64,000 bases of DNA from Physcomitrium patens (Eukaryota; Streptophyta; Bryopsida; Funariales; Funariaceae): NCBI RefSeq assembly GCF_000002425.4, contig NC_037257.1:16420733-16484732 (forward strand). Direction: 5' to 3'. The position numbers were made by a program, and so were the translations under genes. The notes beneath the pieces were generated by a model, which was given only the letters and a program-made list of their open reading frames with translations, was not told the origin of the DNA and made no database searches. Each line of letters opens with the position of its first letter. Positions within the stretch are counted from its first letter, which is position 1. Below, in pieces: positions 23,928-36,042 of this stretch.

Positions 23928-25187
23928 TGTCGTATTGTAAATGCTTACAGTATGTAAAAATTAATTAAAACATATTATATGTTGATAAATCTAGATGTGT
24001 GTTAGAGTGGCTAATAGATTAAATTAAAAAGAGTTGGTATAAGAAACATTACTTTGTTTCTTTATTTCTTTTGATTTTGACATTAAATATATATATATAT
24101 ATATATACCTAAATGTTTAGTATGAAGCCTTGGGAGAAGGTAGAAGCCTAAAGATGAAGATTTAAACTAATAGGAGGTTAATTGGGAGGGATGAAACCAA
24201 GGCATGGTTGGATGAAGGTAGAAATAAGGATCTTCATCCCCATTGGTCGAAATCCATGCCCAATGGGCTTTTAGGAGGCTGCCAGCGACCTTGATAAGGG
24301 CTTCGGCGACTTCAAAGAGGCCATTAGGAAATCAGAGGCAAGGGTTGTAAAGTTTAGAGTTTTGGCTACAATTTTTGTGCAAATTTTATAGGGTTCGGAG
24401 TTAGGATGAATAAGTTATAGTCGTTTGAAGTTAAGGTTTCAATTTGAGACCTACTGTTACTCTTTTGAGTTTAAGAGGAGTCTTACGGAAGCTTTTGGAA
24501 ATCGGAAGGTGTGGCTGGAAGGGCAACTTCAAGAAATACATCTTTTGCGAAGGAAATTTTGCATTTGGAGTTTATGTGAAGGAATTATAGGGAGTTAAAG
24601 ATAGCGCATTCAAATCAAAGGCAATAAGTGAACGGTTTTGTTCAAAGTAGTGTTAGGAGCCATAACTTGAGTTTTCGAATGAAATTTTGGCTCAAACTTT
24701 AAGAGAATGTAAAAATTTGTGTTTAAAAGCTATCTATACAAGTTTCGTGGCATTTGGACTTATGATTTGTGAGATATGAAGAAAATTGCGCGCGGGTATA
24801 TAAAGATTAGGATTTGAAGCGACTGTTAGGATTTTGAAGATATCTCAAGATCCGCGACGAATTTGCGGTTGAAATTTGTTTTATAAATTAATAACAACAT
24901 ATCAATACTTCATGTAAATTTCGATCTTGTTTGGACGGTTGGATCAAGAGTTATGAGGTGTTGAGGCTCGGGAGAATTTCCACACAAGGATATACAAGGT
25001 TTTAGAGTACTTCTACCATATTTTGGATGTTGTTGGTTATTTAAGACTTAAGTATTTGGTATAATTGTCCCAAAAGGAGAACTTATATATATAAAATTAG
25101 GATTTCCTTATTTTAAGCTTGATTGAGCAATTAGTGACAGCCAGAAGCCCAACGCTTTCTTGAGACAAAAACCTCTCTATCCCGACA
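23928..25187 (+). repeat. Solo LTR of C type, between G gag and protease
   Basis: 1260 bp, TGTCGTATTG to ACCCGACA type ends (CCCGACA), flanked by GCGT on both sides (23924-23927, 25188-25191). It matches the C 5' LTR at 45129 along its length, including the start hairpin (ATTGTAA...TTACAGT) and a TATATATATAAAA box near 25085. An (AT)n run lies at about 24088-24107. Confidence 0.92.
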
Positions 25188-25191
25188 GCGT

Positions 25192-25470
25192 CGAGGGCGA
25201 GTACTAGGGATAGCTATTGTTTTTTAGAGACAAATGGCATAGTCTTAGAAAATTATAAAAAAAAATTGACTGATGTTTGTAATGGGACTACTAAAAAGAC
25301 AACCATGTCGAGTGCTTGTAGATTGTGATTCTACAAAAAATTGCATCTCAATTGAAATTACTCATCAGTTTGGAATTAAAACCAAAGAAATCAAAAGAAG
25401 AAATATATACCTTGTGGATGACCAAGAGAATATATTGAGTAAGTTGTGTAAAGAATAAACCTTAAGATTG
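25192..25470 (+). pseudogene. G protease
   Basis: The open stretch from 25273 reads MGLLKRQPCRVLVDCDSTKN, where the family has a GLLxGQPVRVLVDSGATHN site. The catalytic Asp is kept, but the following Ser-Gly has become Cys-Asp, so the enzyme would be dead. It lies directly after the solo LTR, in line with gag. Confidence 0.75.
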
Positions 25471-28037
25471 ATGGATACCTATATCTTAAGAAAAAGATTT
25501 AAGGTAAAATAGCTAAGGTATGATGTTATCTTTAGTGTGCCATTGCTAGAGATGAAAAATAAACAAGATGATTGGATAGCAATGAAAATCTCTTTTGAAG
25601 ATAGAGGTTGCAAGGTGATTCTTTGTATCTTGATATGAAGTAATGAAGAAAGACAATCTACAATCAAAGACTTACTTGTAGAAACGATCTTTATGAGGAA
25701 GTAACTACAATATGAGCAACCGATATATATGGTGGTTTCAAATCTTGCATCAATGGTGGGAAAGACAATTGAAGAGATAGAATGAGCAAAGCAACTTATA
25801 AGAAAATATTAAGATATTTTTTCAACCGACCTGCCTTGTGGTGTACTTATTAGTCAAGGTGCCTTCTTTCAAATAGAACTATTACTTAGAGCCAAATCAG
25901 TAAGTCAACCAATTTATCACCTAGCACCAAAAGAACTTCAAGAGCTGTGGAAGGCATTGAATGAACTTTTAGAATAAGGTCTCATTTGAAAAAGCACATC
26001 ACCATAGAGAGCACCTATATTCTTTGCACCTAAGAAAGATAGTGGATATTACCTTTGCATCAACTATCAAGGTTTCAATATGCAGATTGTTAAAAATGCA
26101 TATCTATTTCTATGCATGGATGATCTTTTTGACCAACATTGAGATACAACTATATTTAGTAAATTAGATCTTTAGAGTAGATATTGATAAATACCTATTA
26201 CAATAGAAGATGTAGAAAAGATAATATTTCATATGAGCTATAGATATTTTGAATGGCTGGTTTTATCCTTTGGCCTCACCAATACTCTAGCCTCTTTCAT
26301 GAGTCACATAAATAGATTGATTTGAGACCTTTTAGATAAGTATGTAGTTAACTTCATTGATGATATCCTTATATATAGTAAAATCTCTGAAAAGCATGAA
26401 CAACACCTACGAGAGGTGTTATGCCAACTATAAGATAATTACTTTTATTGCAAGGAATCAAAATATAAACTTTCAAAGTTGGAAGTAATCTTTTGGGGGC
26501 ATGTGGTGTCCTCCGAAGGCATGCATATGGAGCAAGATAAGATAAAAGCAGTGGATGATTAACTAACTCCCAAGGATGCTTCTAAAGTTTGCTCATTTTT
26601 AGACCTTGTTGGATACTATCGCCTTTTTGTTTGGCGATTTGCTCACATTGTTGTTTCACTGACATACCTATTAGAGAAGGGTCCTCCTTTTGAATGGAAA
26701 CTGAAGCAACAAAATACTTTTGATAAATTGAAGGAGGCACTCATTACTCTTCTAATATTACAACCATATGATCCTAATCTCTCTTATATACTTAACATTA
26801 ATGCTTCCAACTTTGCTATTGGAGTAGTCATTTAATAAGATTTTGGTAGGATCCTTCAACTTGTGGCATATGAATCACGCAAGCTTAGAAGGACAGAGTA
26901 TGATTATTCTACATGTGATTTAGAGCAATTAGCAATTATACATGCTATAAAGGTGTGGCGATATTATCTATTGGAGAAGCGAATGGTTGTTTGAACTAAC
27001 CATCGATTTTTGCTACATGATTTGTATATGAAAAATATGAAATTATAACATCATTTTTGGAAAGAACAATTATAATTTTTTGATATCTAGTGTAGAATAG
27101 ATATTAATTTATTTTTGAAAGATATTGGTAAAATATATTAATAGTCTATATAATAGGAAATTCAAGAGGACGGATGAGTGATTTAGTTCTTAAAAGTGGT
27201 TAATTATAAAATTACGATTAAAATCTAGAGAATCAAGAGAAAGTATATAGGAGTTGTAGAAGTTAATTAAGGTGCCATCGCTGTGATAGTTGTGAGCCGG
27301 GGTAAGCTTGGTGCTATCTCTTTTCTTTTGTTTGTTATTTTCTTTGAATAAGAGGATTGAGAGTTTCTGAATATTGTGAAGTGAATTATGGAATGGAAAT
27401 GTCATTAGTATTATTTGAGAAGAAGAAAGATTGAATGCTGAAATCTGATTGTAGTTCATCAGAGAAAATGAGTCTGTATTTGTGTGAAACACCATAATGT
27501 GAATGGCAGTTCTGTGTGAAGAATTCCACTGATTGAAATGAGGATAAATGTGTGCTGAAAGCTGTGAGGGCATAGTATTACAGTTGGAGATTATGAGGGT
27601 GAATATATTGGTAAAAATAGCAGTTATTGGTATGACTGAATTGCTCTAAGGAAGAGACCGATAAGGTGAAGGAGGAGATTATAGTTTCCTTATGTGTTCA
27701 GATATTGGAAATAGAGACGATACATTTAGGAGATAATTGATTGTGTGATCTTAACGTGAATACTTAAGCAACTAGTTATTCCCCGTGTTCAAATCCCCCT
27801 ATATGGGTTTATTCTTATTAGATTAATTTGGAATAAGTAAAAGGAGCAATCACATCTAGCTTGAGTACAAAGAAGGGCAACAACATATTGTGCCATATAG
27901 TTTATCACAAAGACCAAACTTTAAGAATAAATTAGAAGATAAGACATAAGTTGCTATTATTATTAATATCATTTCATATCTAATGAAAGAGGCAAAATGC
28001 AAGGAAGCTATGTAATTGGATGCTTATTTCAAGCAGG
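25471..28037 (+). pseudogene. G reverse transcriptase and RNase H
   Basis: Plus-strand motifs in order: a PISYHLAPKEL-like lead-in, KDSGYYLCINYQGFN (decayed DG..R.CVDYR), YRYFEWLVLSFGLTN, and the active site [10 protein letters not shown] (FIDD) near 26350. RNase H follows: LNINASNFAIGVVI, DLEQLAIIHAIKVWRYYL. A solo A LTR (27091-27854) sits between RNase H and EYKEGQQHIVPYSLSQRP. The end, DAYFKQ, abuts the D element. Many stops. Confidence 0.88.
27091..27854 (+). repeat. Solo A LTR in G pol
   Basis: 764 bp, TGTAGAATAGA to GCAATCACA, with the 5-bp duplication TCTAG on both sides (27086-27090, 27855-27859). It has the GTGAGCCGGGGTAAGCTTGG block. No primer site follows it, so it is a true solo LTR. 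Confidence 0.93.
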
Positions 28038-29226
28038 TATGAGTCATCAAATTGACTCACTTATTATTTTAGGATAAAAATATATATTTATAATTCTTTA
28101 AATCAAAATATATAGTGAGTAGTGTAGAAATCCTTAGAAAAATAGAAAATTAGAATGTTAGTTATATAAATAGAATTTTAGTAAGTCTTAGAGGCAATTA
28201 TCTTCATTGATTTAGTATTATTATTTTATTATTGAATATTAAGGATTATTTATTAAGACCAATATTTATATTGGTCTTCTATCTTTATGTAATACTTATA
28301 AAAACTATAAATATTAGTAGTTAGAAGAAGCATGAGAAAGAACTTCATGTCATTTAAATTATTGATATAAAAAATAAGATTTATAGTGGATTTAAATTGA
28401 CTTTTATTATTATCAAAAATCATCTAGATAGAAAAATATATCTTTAAATGGGTATTAGTATTATAGAAACATTATAGAATTTTTCAGAATTTATGTAGAA
28501 TTTATTTAGATTTTTTTAGGAATTTTTAGAGCAATTTTTAAGATCTTGGTAAAAATGAGTTTTACCACTTTGGGAGCCTTTATGAAGAAATGGAGCAAGA
28601 TTTGAGAGCCGCACAAGATTTCCAAGCCAATTGGGTATTTTTGAACACCATGGTGAGGTCAAAATTGGTAAAAATTTTGGTCCTTCTAGTAGAAAATAGG
28701 AGGACCAGCAGCTAGTGTAGTCCTTGTAGGAAGGAGGGTGCACAAGTCCCATATGGGTTGTAGAACCTTGAAAGTAGTTAGGAGGATAAGACTAAAGCCT
28801 CGTGGCCTTTGTTAAACACCTTTATACACTACATATGAGCCTTGGTGAGGCTTGAATCCTTGATCTATAAGCAAGTTACCTTTGAGGTAAAATATCTTTA
28901 CTTCACTTTTCAATTATTTACTTCATATCTTTAAAACTTCATAACTTACTCATAAGAATTCGGATTCATATGTTTTTTATGTCATTAGAAAGATAATAAA
29001 ATTTATTATCTAAAACAATACTTTTTATATTTTATTTTTATTTTTTATTAGGTGAAAATATAGTGAACAGACTGTAACTTAGTTTTGGATATAATTCCTT
29101 CATGTCATTTGTTTCAATTGCTTTGTGGTTGTTCTTCTTTTCTTCTTGTTATTTGCTTACTTCACTTTACACCACCAATTATAAGCAACTCTTAATTGAG
29201 GCCATCTTGTAACTTGGATTGAGGAG
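28038..29226. repeat. D left LTR (ii), cut by A2 near its end
   Basis: Starts TATGAGTCATCAAATTG (family TGTGAGTCATC). It runs parallel to 57711-58918 and stops about 20 bases short of the family end, where A2's TGTAG begins. The AT-rich centre and the block GAGGACCAGCAGCTAGTGTA are shared by all five D copies. Confidence 0.85.
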
Positions 29227-29996
29227 TGTAGAATAAGTAGTTATTTGTTGAATTGTAGATACTTAGTTTATAGTATAAATAGAGATAGATGACTGTTGAA
29301 AAGGTAGTTCAGTAGGTAAAATAGATGAATAATTAGGAAAAGTAGTTTTCATTAGCGATGTAGCAGTTGGTATCTTGTGGTAGCATAAGGAGGATGGGAG
29401 AGAGGAAGTAAGGGCCAGACTGTGATAATATGAGCCGAGATAAGCTTGGTGCTGTCTCTTGTTTTTTTTATTTTGTTGTTTAAAGTTCTGAATACTGTGA
29501 AAAGAATTCGTGGAATAAATCAGGAAAATAATTTATGAGATATTGGATGTGTAACTGAAGTATTGTGTGATTGAAGGAGAAAAATTTGGAAGTTGTTATC
29601 AGATTCTGTGAAGATTGGTTATAACTGGAAGATTATGATCGTGGTTAATTGAAAACTGTGTGTGTTCGGACCGAAGAAATCTGGAAAAACAGAAATTGTA
29701 TAAAGCCAGATTAATTGAGTAAGATTGGTTATTCCTGGTGTTGGATGGAATTTATGTGTTTTGTGTGGACTTTTGAGACAGTGCAGATTGCATTTAGTGG
29801 TTATCGGTTAATGAAAGGGTTTCATTAGCAGGAAAAAGTCTTGTAGTGTTTCTTTGCTGTTTTAAGTAGTGCGGAATACAGTTAATTGTGTGACCCTAAC
29901 GTGTAAGTTTATGCGGTATTCTTTCCCTGTGTTCGAATTCCCCTATACAGGTTTACTCTGATTAGATAAGTTAGAGTAAGTAAAACGATAATCACA
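29227..29996 (+). repeat. A2 5' LTR
   Basis: 770 bp, TGTAGAATAAG to GATAATCACA. The first 230 bp and last 110 bp match the A1 LTR well; the middle is diverged, so A2 belongs to a different subfamily. It is inserted in the D left LTR. Confidence 0.93.
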
Positions 29997-29999
29997 TTT

Positions 30000-30017
30000 T
30001 GGCGCCGCTGCCGGGGA
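30000..30017 (+). other. Primer-binding site of A2 (tRNA-Asp type)
   Basis: TGGCGCCGCTGCCGGGGA, one base from the tRNA-Asp complement TGGCGCCGTTGCCGGGG over its shared length, three bases after the LTR. Confidence 0.92.
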
Positions 30018-30108
30018 AATTGATAATAGCATGGAGTGTTAGGTATTAACTGCCGGTTGAAGTAGATGGGAAATAGGTAGCAATCGCAAAAGAATATAAT
30101 GAAAGAGT

Positions 30109-30660
30109 ATGGTTATTAAGAATGAGAACTTAACAGTAAAGAAAATACGGCAGTCAAGAAAAAGAATAGAGAGATCGCAAGCAAGAAATTTGTTGCAAAA
30201 CGAGCAACAAAGAAAGTTAAAAAGGAATCATAGACAAAGCTGGATTAAGCCATGGTTGCATGCCTGTCGTCATATTCGAGCATACTCAGAAGCTAATCGA
30301 CATCTAATATTTCAAAAGTATATACCGTTAAAGAAATTGCCAAGAGCACTTGCTGAAAATTTGGTCAATAGGCCAGGATTTCTTCTGAGACCGTTAACTA
30401 AGAGTGGAGGAATCACAGAAGAGTTGAGTACTCCATTGGGTACGTTTCCAATAGCAGAAACTATCGATTCCGTCAAAATTGGTTCCATAGAGTGGCATAA
30501 ATTATTGGTCAATAAGGGCCAATTCAGTGTGTTTCAAAATCCGTCATTCTCACCTCCTATTCAACCAATAAACTTATTCAAGGATAATAATAGCAAATTG
30601 AGCAGGGTAGAAAGTTCAGAAAATATATTTGGGAGAGACGCAGACTATATTAACAAATGA
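30109..30660 (+). pseudogene. A2 pre-gag domain
   Basis: An uninterrupted 183-codon frame starting MVIKNENLTVKK. It keeps the blocks seen in A1: a basic KRNHRQSWIKPWL, YIPLKKLPRAL, and EWHKLLVNKG. It ends with a stop just before gag, in the same frame. The conservation between two diverged copies suggests a selected function, but I do not recognise the fold. Confidence 0.65.
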
Positions 30661-30684
30661 TTAAGTGTCACATTGTCAAATTCA

Positions 30685-32260
30685 ATGACGACGAGAGGTC
30701 CAGCGGTTCCCATAGCAGTACAAATGGGTACTGTGAGTGATCGCACAACTAGCGTGGCTCCATTACCTATCTTTAGGGGCTTTCCGGGTGCGGATCCAGA
30801 TCAACATTTGTCGCAGTTTTTGACAGCATGTATCGCCAATAATGGGAGAATCGAGGATATTTGATTACAATGGTTGCCAGCAACCTTAAAGGATACGGCG
30901 TTTGAATGGTATAACCGTCAACCAGTTGATCAATTTTCGAACTGGGAAGCATTGAAGAATGCATTTTTGACCCATTTTTGACCAATTGGTTTTGAAGACT
31001 GTCTTTGAGGAAGGTTAATGAATAGCAAAATGATCCTAGGAGAGGCGGTGGAATCGTACTATGGCCGAGTGGCTGATATACTTAGTAACTGGCTGAACCA
31101 CCAAATATCGGAGGCATTTATATTATCTATATTAATAAATGGTTTGCACCCACTAGAGCTAAAAATGTTTGTAAAAGAAGCTCAATCAGTTACGGTATCT
31201 GCATCCCTTGATAGAGCCAAGGTTTGAGAGGAATGCCATTATAATCAGTTTTTAACTACGTGTGCCACGATGATACTAGTTCAAAGCAATTATCAATATC
31301 CGACTTTGAACGGATCAGTGGGTAGTTATCCACAGATGATCGAAACAATGGTCCATTCAAGTGTCAATACTTAGGGGCCAGTTAATGTTATCCCATTGCA
31401 AGCTTTACTACCACAAGTCACAACAGCGTATGCTCCATATTTTCCATATCAAACACAAGAGTCAACTTTGGTAGAAAAAAAAATAATGTCAGCTTCAAAA
31501 GATTCCAATGAAGCCTTGTTATTGAACTTGACGAAGAAAATGGAAGAAATGGCCGTTAATATGGCCAAAAATAAGGAGAAGAGGCAAAAGTCAACCAATA
31601 CTAGGACCAATGTATGGTGCAGTAATTGTCAGGGCTACGGTCATTTGGTAACAGAATGCCCATCACCTTCACAAGTGTTGAGTAAATGTACATTTTGTGG
31701 AGGCAAGCACTTAACCGCTAATTATTGGAATTTACAAAGACAACAACAATTCAGTAATTCGACCATGATTCCACCAACTCCATGGGATGTCAATCAAGTT
31801 CAAATAGGAAATACATTTGGATGGCATAGAAATCGATCTAACCAATAAAATCGAGCAGTCAATCATTTTCAGAATTCCACTTATAATCAGGGGTTTGTAT
31901 CAAATCCTCAGAACTATGGTAAGGAGCAGCATGGATATCAGCCATATGCTCCATCGATGCCATTGAACCAAGTACAACCGGGACAACCAGGATCATTTTC
32001 TCAACCTACATGGAACAAATCTAGTAGGTATATATCGGTGGAGATACCCAATATGCCTAATGGAGGTGCAAAAAGGCCATTGCGTTGTTTCTGTTGTAGA
32101 CAGATTGATCATTATGCCAATGAATGTCCCAATCCAAGAGCCAGTAACGATTATACCCCAGTTTGTAGGAATTGCAATCAGTCAGGGCATACGTATCAGC
32201 AATGTAATGCTCCATTCAATTTCAATAATCGGGATCAGCAGATCCAGAGTCCAAGAAAAA
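30685..32260 (+). pseudogene. A2 gag
   Basis: Starts MTTRGPAVPIAVQMGT. Capsid motif AFEWYNRQPVDQFSNWEAL; zinc knuckles CSNCQGYGHLVTEC (about 31618), CFCCRQIDHYANEC (about 32086, one Gly to Asp change) and CRNCNQSGHTYQQC. Stops at about 30862 (TGG to TGA), 30979 and 31006 (CGA to TGA), 31225 (TGG to TGA) and 31846 (CAA to TAA). Gag and pol share one frame here. Confidence 0.88.
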
Positions 32261-33603
32261 TAGAGGGGATAAATCGAGGTCCTCAAGACTCTCTAGTAAA
32301 TCTGGTAGAATGTGTCCATACCATTCTTACTAGGAGTCAGCAAAAAGGGAAGGGCCAATCACACCTAATTACGGATCCATTCCATTCAGGTTTTGACACT
32401 GGAAAAGTCTTGAGCCCTGATTTGGTTGCAAAGCCCAATGAGGTCCCAATTACGGAGTCTTCAGTTCCGTCTCGAACCGATCTGTTCCCACCGCAGTTCC
32501 AAAAAGCATCATACCCGTTGAAAGATCCCCTTAGGAAAGGTAGTCCCAAGGAAGCTCAAGCTGCTGTTCCAATTCCAAGTTTAGGGCAGCAGAATAATTT
32601 ACCTCATAGAGTTAAACTCAAACCCATGAAACGGAAGAGGGTATTTGGAATTATCCTAAATATGGAACCCTATGATATTTTAAAGGATTTGGACGCTATT
32701 CGGCCTTCAATTTCTATGAAACAACTTCTAACAGTCGCACCAAAGTGTCGTTCCAGCTTGAATTCATCCCTAACAAGACATCGAAATTGTAATATGGAAG
32801 TTTGTGAAGTTAGTTTGAACCCTGATCCAAGTGCACCAACGATTGATGTTTTGATTGATGGTGTTATGATCTTTGGCATCCAGGTAGATGGAGGTTCCAG
32901 TGTCAATTTAATGAACGCTGATACAATGGATGCTTTAGATCCGGAACAATTAGTCTCCACGACATTGGTATTACGGATGGCAGATCATAGCAGAGTTAAG
33001 CCAATGGGTATTTTACGGGATATTCAAACTATAATTGGAGGTATTGCATATGAAATTGATTACATTGTCTTTCGCTTACAACGTTCGACTTTATCTTACC
33101 CTATTTTATTGGGACGACCTTGGTTATATCAAGCAAAGGCTAAGAACTATTGGGGTTGGGGTACTTTGATAATTGGTAAGGGCGTAGATAAAATGGTGTT
33201 ATAAATATACCTTATACGCTATCACGGGGAGTCTCAGTTGTAGTATCTGAATTGACATCGGACGAAAAGCTTAGCTCTAAGGATGACACAGAAGTATCGA
33301 GTACGGGAACAATGTGGAGGCAGCACAACACCCTGAGGTGGTGTACCAATGTGGAGGTCCGAGGGAGTACTTGATATACCCGAAGGATTCGGAAAACTCT
33401 GCTTATGTTAGTATTGACTGGAAACCTCGATACGATGTGCACCATGTTAGTGCCCTCGAGACGGGATTCGTTACTTTGCATATGTCAGACATACCGAGTA
33501 ACTTTAAATCACTGCGGGAATTGAAACAGAGTATTGTTGCTGAACCTATATGTCAAACTATTAACTTAGCGACCACGGCCGAACTTCGGCTAATTAAGGT
33601 CTA
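32261..33603 (+). pseudogene. A2 protease and pol N-terminus, up to F
   Basis: Contains the protease site VDGGSSVNLMNADTMDALD (about 32887) and the later ILLGRPWLYQAKAK block, as in A1. After a stop at 33202 a frameshift moves the frame; the reading then goes on to Y-E at 33602-33607, where F enters. Taking out F gives YEGIKE, in line with YKGIQD of A1. Confidence 0.88.
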
Positions 33604-33608
33604 CGAAG

Positions 33609-34080
33609 TGTCACGGACACAAAATACAGACTTGAAATCTAATAAGAAGTTCAAGAAGAAGTGGCAGAACTAGATTAAACAGATGGGTACAAAAACAACA
33701 CCAGAAAGGTGAGATAGAATTCCAAGAGATGTGTTGTCGAGACTGAAGAACTCTTCAACCTCGACTCCTATATATACTACTAGCCTATGGTTCTAAGGAA
33801 GCGCATCAAGAAGCTTCCCAAGACCTATGAAGCTTCTCGAGCAACTACCCAAGAGCTAGGAAGCTTCCCAAGTAACTTCCTAGAATCTACTAAAATATTC
33901 TAAGAATCTTCTAGAGCTTTCTAAGAGAATCTTTAGAGAATCTTTAAAGAATCTTTAGGGAATCTTTGAAGAATATTCTAAGAGAATATTCAAGGAATCT
34001 TTTGGAAGTTTCTAGAGACTTCTTTCTAGAAGGTTCTAGAAACTTGTCTCTAGAAAGGTCTAAGGACTATGTCCCTAACA
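33609..34080 (-). repeat. F 3' LTR
   Basis: In the minus sense starts TGTTAGGGACATAG and ends GTGTCCGTGACA. It is rich in short runs of the type TCTAGAA/TTCTAGA and AAGCTTC. A TATATATAGG box (rc of about 33768-33779) marks the likely promoter. Confidence 0.94.
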
Positions 34081-34094
34081 TCACCTCCTCCTTT
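34081..34094 (-). other. Polypurine tract of F
   Basis: The reverse complement AAAGGAGGAGGTGA ends directly at the LTR start TGTTAGGG. E2 (GAAGGAGAGGTAA) and E3 (AAAAAAAGAGATAA) have related tracts at the same place. Confidence 0.85.
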
Positions 34095-34259
34095 AGCTTC
34101 GAGGTCTCCGAGAAGCAATGTTATCGTCAGTCAATACCAACGCAAGAAAATGAAGATCTGTCGCATAACCTCTGCTATGAACTCCAATTGTTGTTCACGA
34201 GGCAAGTGATTCAATGGTCCTTGAAGCCAACGGTAGTGGCCCAAGCCTTCACCTTCTGA

Positions 34260-34484
34260 CTAAGCATGAACCTCTGTGTCTTCATTGTGAAATTGTCCTG
34301 CAAACACTCCTTCTGGCTGACCATTGTAGGCAGGCTCGACCTCAAATACAATCACCAGCGATCTGTTGCTCGGAATCCTTCGACGTCGTCGTGGTGCAAG
34401 CGGTTCTTCATCTCGCGGTCGTCTTCGTAAGCTAGTTGCTTGAGATGACATGACAAGTGTAGTATCTTGGCTATCCATATTCAA
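34260..34484 (-). CDS. Small Arg-rich ORF downstream of F pol
   Basis: A 74-codon open frame on minus, between the chromodomain and the polypurine tract. It starts MNMDSQDTTLVMSSQ, has two basic clusters (LRRRPRDEE and PRRRRRIPS) and an acidic C-terminus. E3 keeps a decayed ATG-led counterpart (MEDQQTTHSSRELSF) at the same place (54894). The basic clusters could be nuclear or nucleic-acid signals. It may be an accessory protein of this lineage or an untranslated remnant; only two copies can be compared. Confidence 0.4.
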   Translation of the reverse strand: MNMDSQDTTLVMSSQATSLRRRPRDEEPLAPRRRRRIPSNRSLVIVFEVEPAYNGQPEGVFAGQFHNEDTEVHA

Positions 34485-34659
34485 AGGCTAAAACAAAAAA
34501 AACAAACTTGGGCTACTAACAAAGTTCTACGCTATCTTGGAGAGAATGACTACATCAACTATGGATTTTGGTGGTGCTCTCTCCCCTTTTCTGTTTTCTC
34601 AATGAACAAGCTTCAGTAAGAAGCTATCGTCGAACCGGCTTGGGTTTCTCAGGATATCG

Positions 34660-35970
34660 TCAATGAAACTCCTGTACTTTTTGCGGTGCATTTGCGAGAT
34701 TTTCGGCCGGCTCCCATGTTCGTTCATTAATATCGCAACCGCTCCAATGCACAAAGTATTCTAATTTACCCCATCTTTGCTGTGAATCCAGGACCTTTTT
34801 CACCTCGTATTCTTCGTGGTTCTCTATTTCTATGCTAGGTGGTGGACATTGTACTCTTCCAAAAAAAGACGATTCTCGATAAGGCTCCAACAAAGAAACA
34901 TGAAAGACAGGATGTACCTTCATAGTAGCTGGTAACTCCAGACGATACGCTACAGGATTGATCTGCTTCTGGATAACAAATGGTCCCAATCTCCGATAGT
35001 CCAATTTGTCACATGGCCGCTTGGTCTTAATATTTCGTCGAAGCAGCCAAACTTTGTCTCCAATCGTGAATTTAGGTGCCTGATTCTGAAATTTATCCGC
35101 GAACGCCTTGTAAGATTCTTGGGCAGTTTGCAATTGAAGCTTCAATGTAGTTTGAAGCTGCGAAAGCTGCTTCACCAATCCTTCAGCTGCCGGATTGTTA
35201 ATCGTTGACGAATTCCATAAGTCAAGCTTCAGATGGTATCCATAATTGGAAAAGAATGGCGTTTGTTGAGTTGACGCATGAAGGGTGTTGTTATATGCGA
35301 ACTCGGCTAGTGGTAGATATGCGACCCAATCATCTTGTTGATAGTTGATGGTGCAACGTAAATATTGCTCTAAAACTTGATTCACCCGTTCTGTTTGGCT
35401 GTCCGTTTGAGGATGAAATGCCGAAGAAAGCTTGATATCCACCTTCAATATTTCAAAAAGAGATTTCCAAAACTTTGACACAAACTCGGTTCTTCGATCC
35501 GATACGATATCATCTGGTAGACCATAATATCGATACACATTATCAAGAAAGAGTCTTGCTGTGTCTTCGCTTGACGATGTCTTCTTGCAAGGGACAAAAT
35601 GTGCCATCTTTGTAAGCCGGTCTACGACAATAAAAATGCTATCAAATGAATTCGATGGTGGTAGATCCATAATAAAGTCCATGGAAACCGAAGACCATAG
35701 TCGGCGCGGAATAGGCAATGGCTGTAGAAGTCCATAAGGCCGATGTCGAGGGTTTTTGGATCTTGAACAAATGTCACAAGATACAACAAAATCTTTCACA
35801 TCCTTCCACATTTGAGGCCACCAGAAATCGCGGGAAATAAGTTCCAAGGTCTTATTGAATCCAAAATTTCCCGCAGCTGGAAAGTCATGACGAGATTGAA
35901 GAACTCGGAGTCGTGCTGGCCCTTTTGGGATATACAATCGCTCTTCAAAATATACTAGATCTCCTTCCAT
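34660..35970 (-). pseudogene. F integrase with chromodomain (436 codons open)
   Basis: Zinc-finger region HDFPAAGNFGFNKTLELI then CDICSRSKN. Core: SMDFIMDLPPSNSFDSIF (first Asp), VSDRRTEFVSKFW (second Asp; the usual Gly is Arg), QTDSQTERVNQVLEQYL (Glu kept; usual Gly is Ser). C-terminal: DKVWLLRRNIKTKRP and HPVFHVSLLEPY, then the chromodomain EYFVHWSGCDINERTWEPA. The block is open but belongs to the broken pol frame: a TAG at 36040-36042 lies just upstream. Confidence 0.93.
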
Positions 35971-36042
35971 CTTGAATTTATCATCACTAGCATGTTGCTT
36001 GATATCAAGGGCTAGAGAATCTTCAATGGTTGCGGCCCGTAC

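Noticed and set aside
24088-24107. (AT)n run as a functional site
   Set aside because: A short simple repeat within a solo LTR, absent from the paralogous C LTR; nothing supports a role.
27190-27573. 127-codon minus ORF
   Set aside because: It is antisense within the solo A LTR. Other A LTRs do not keep it.
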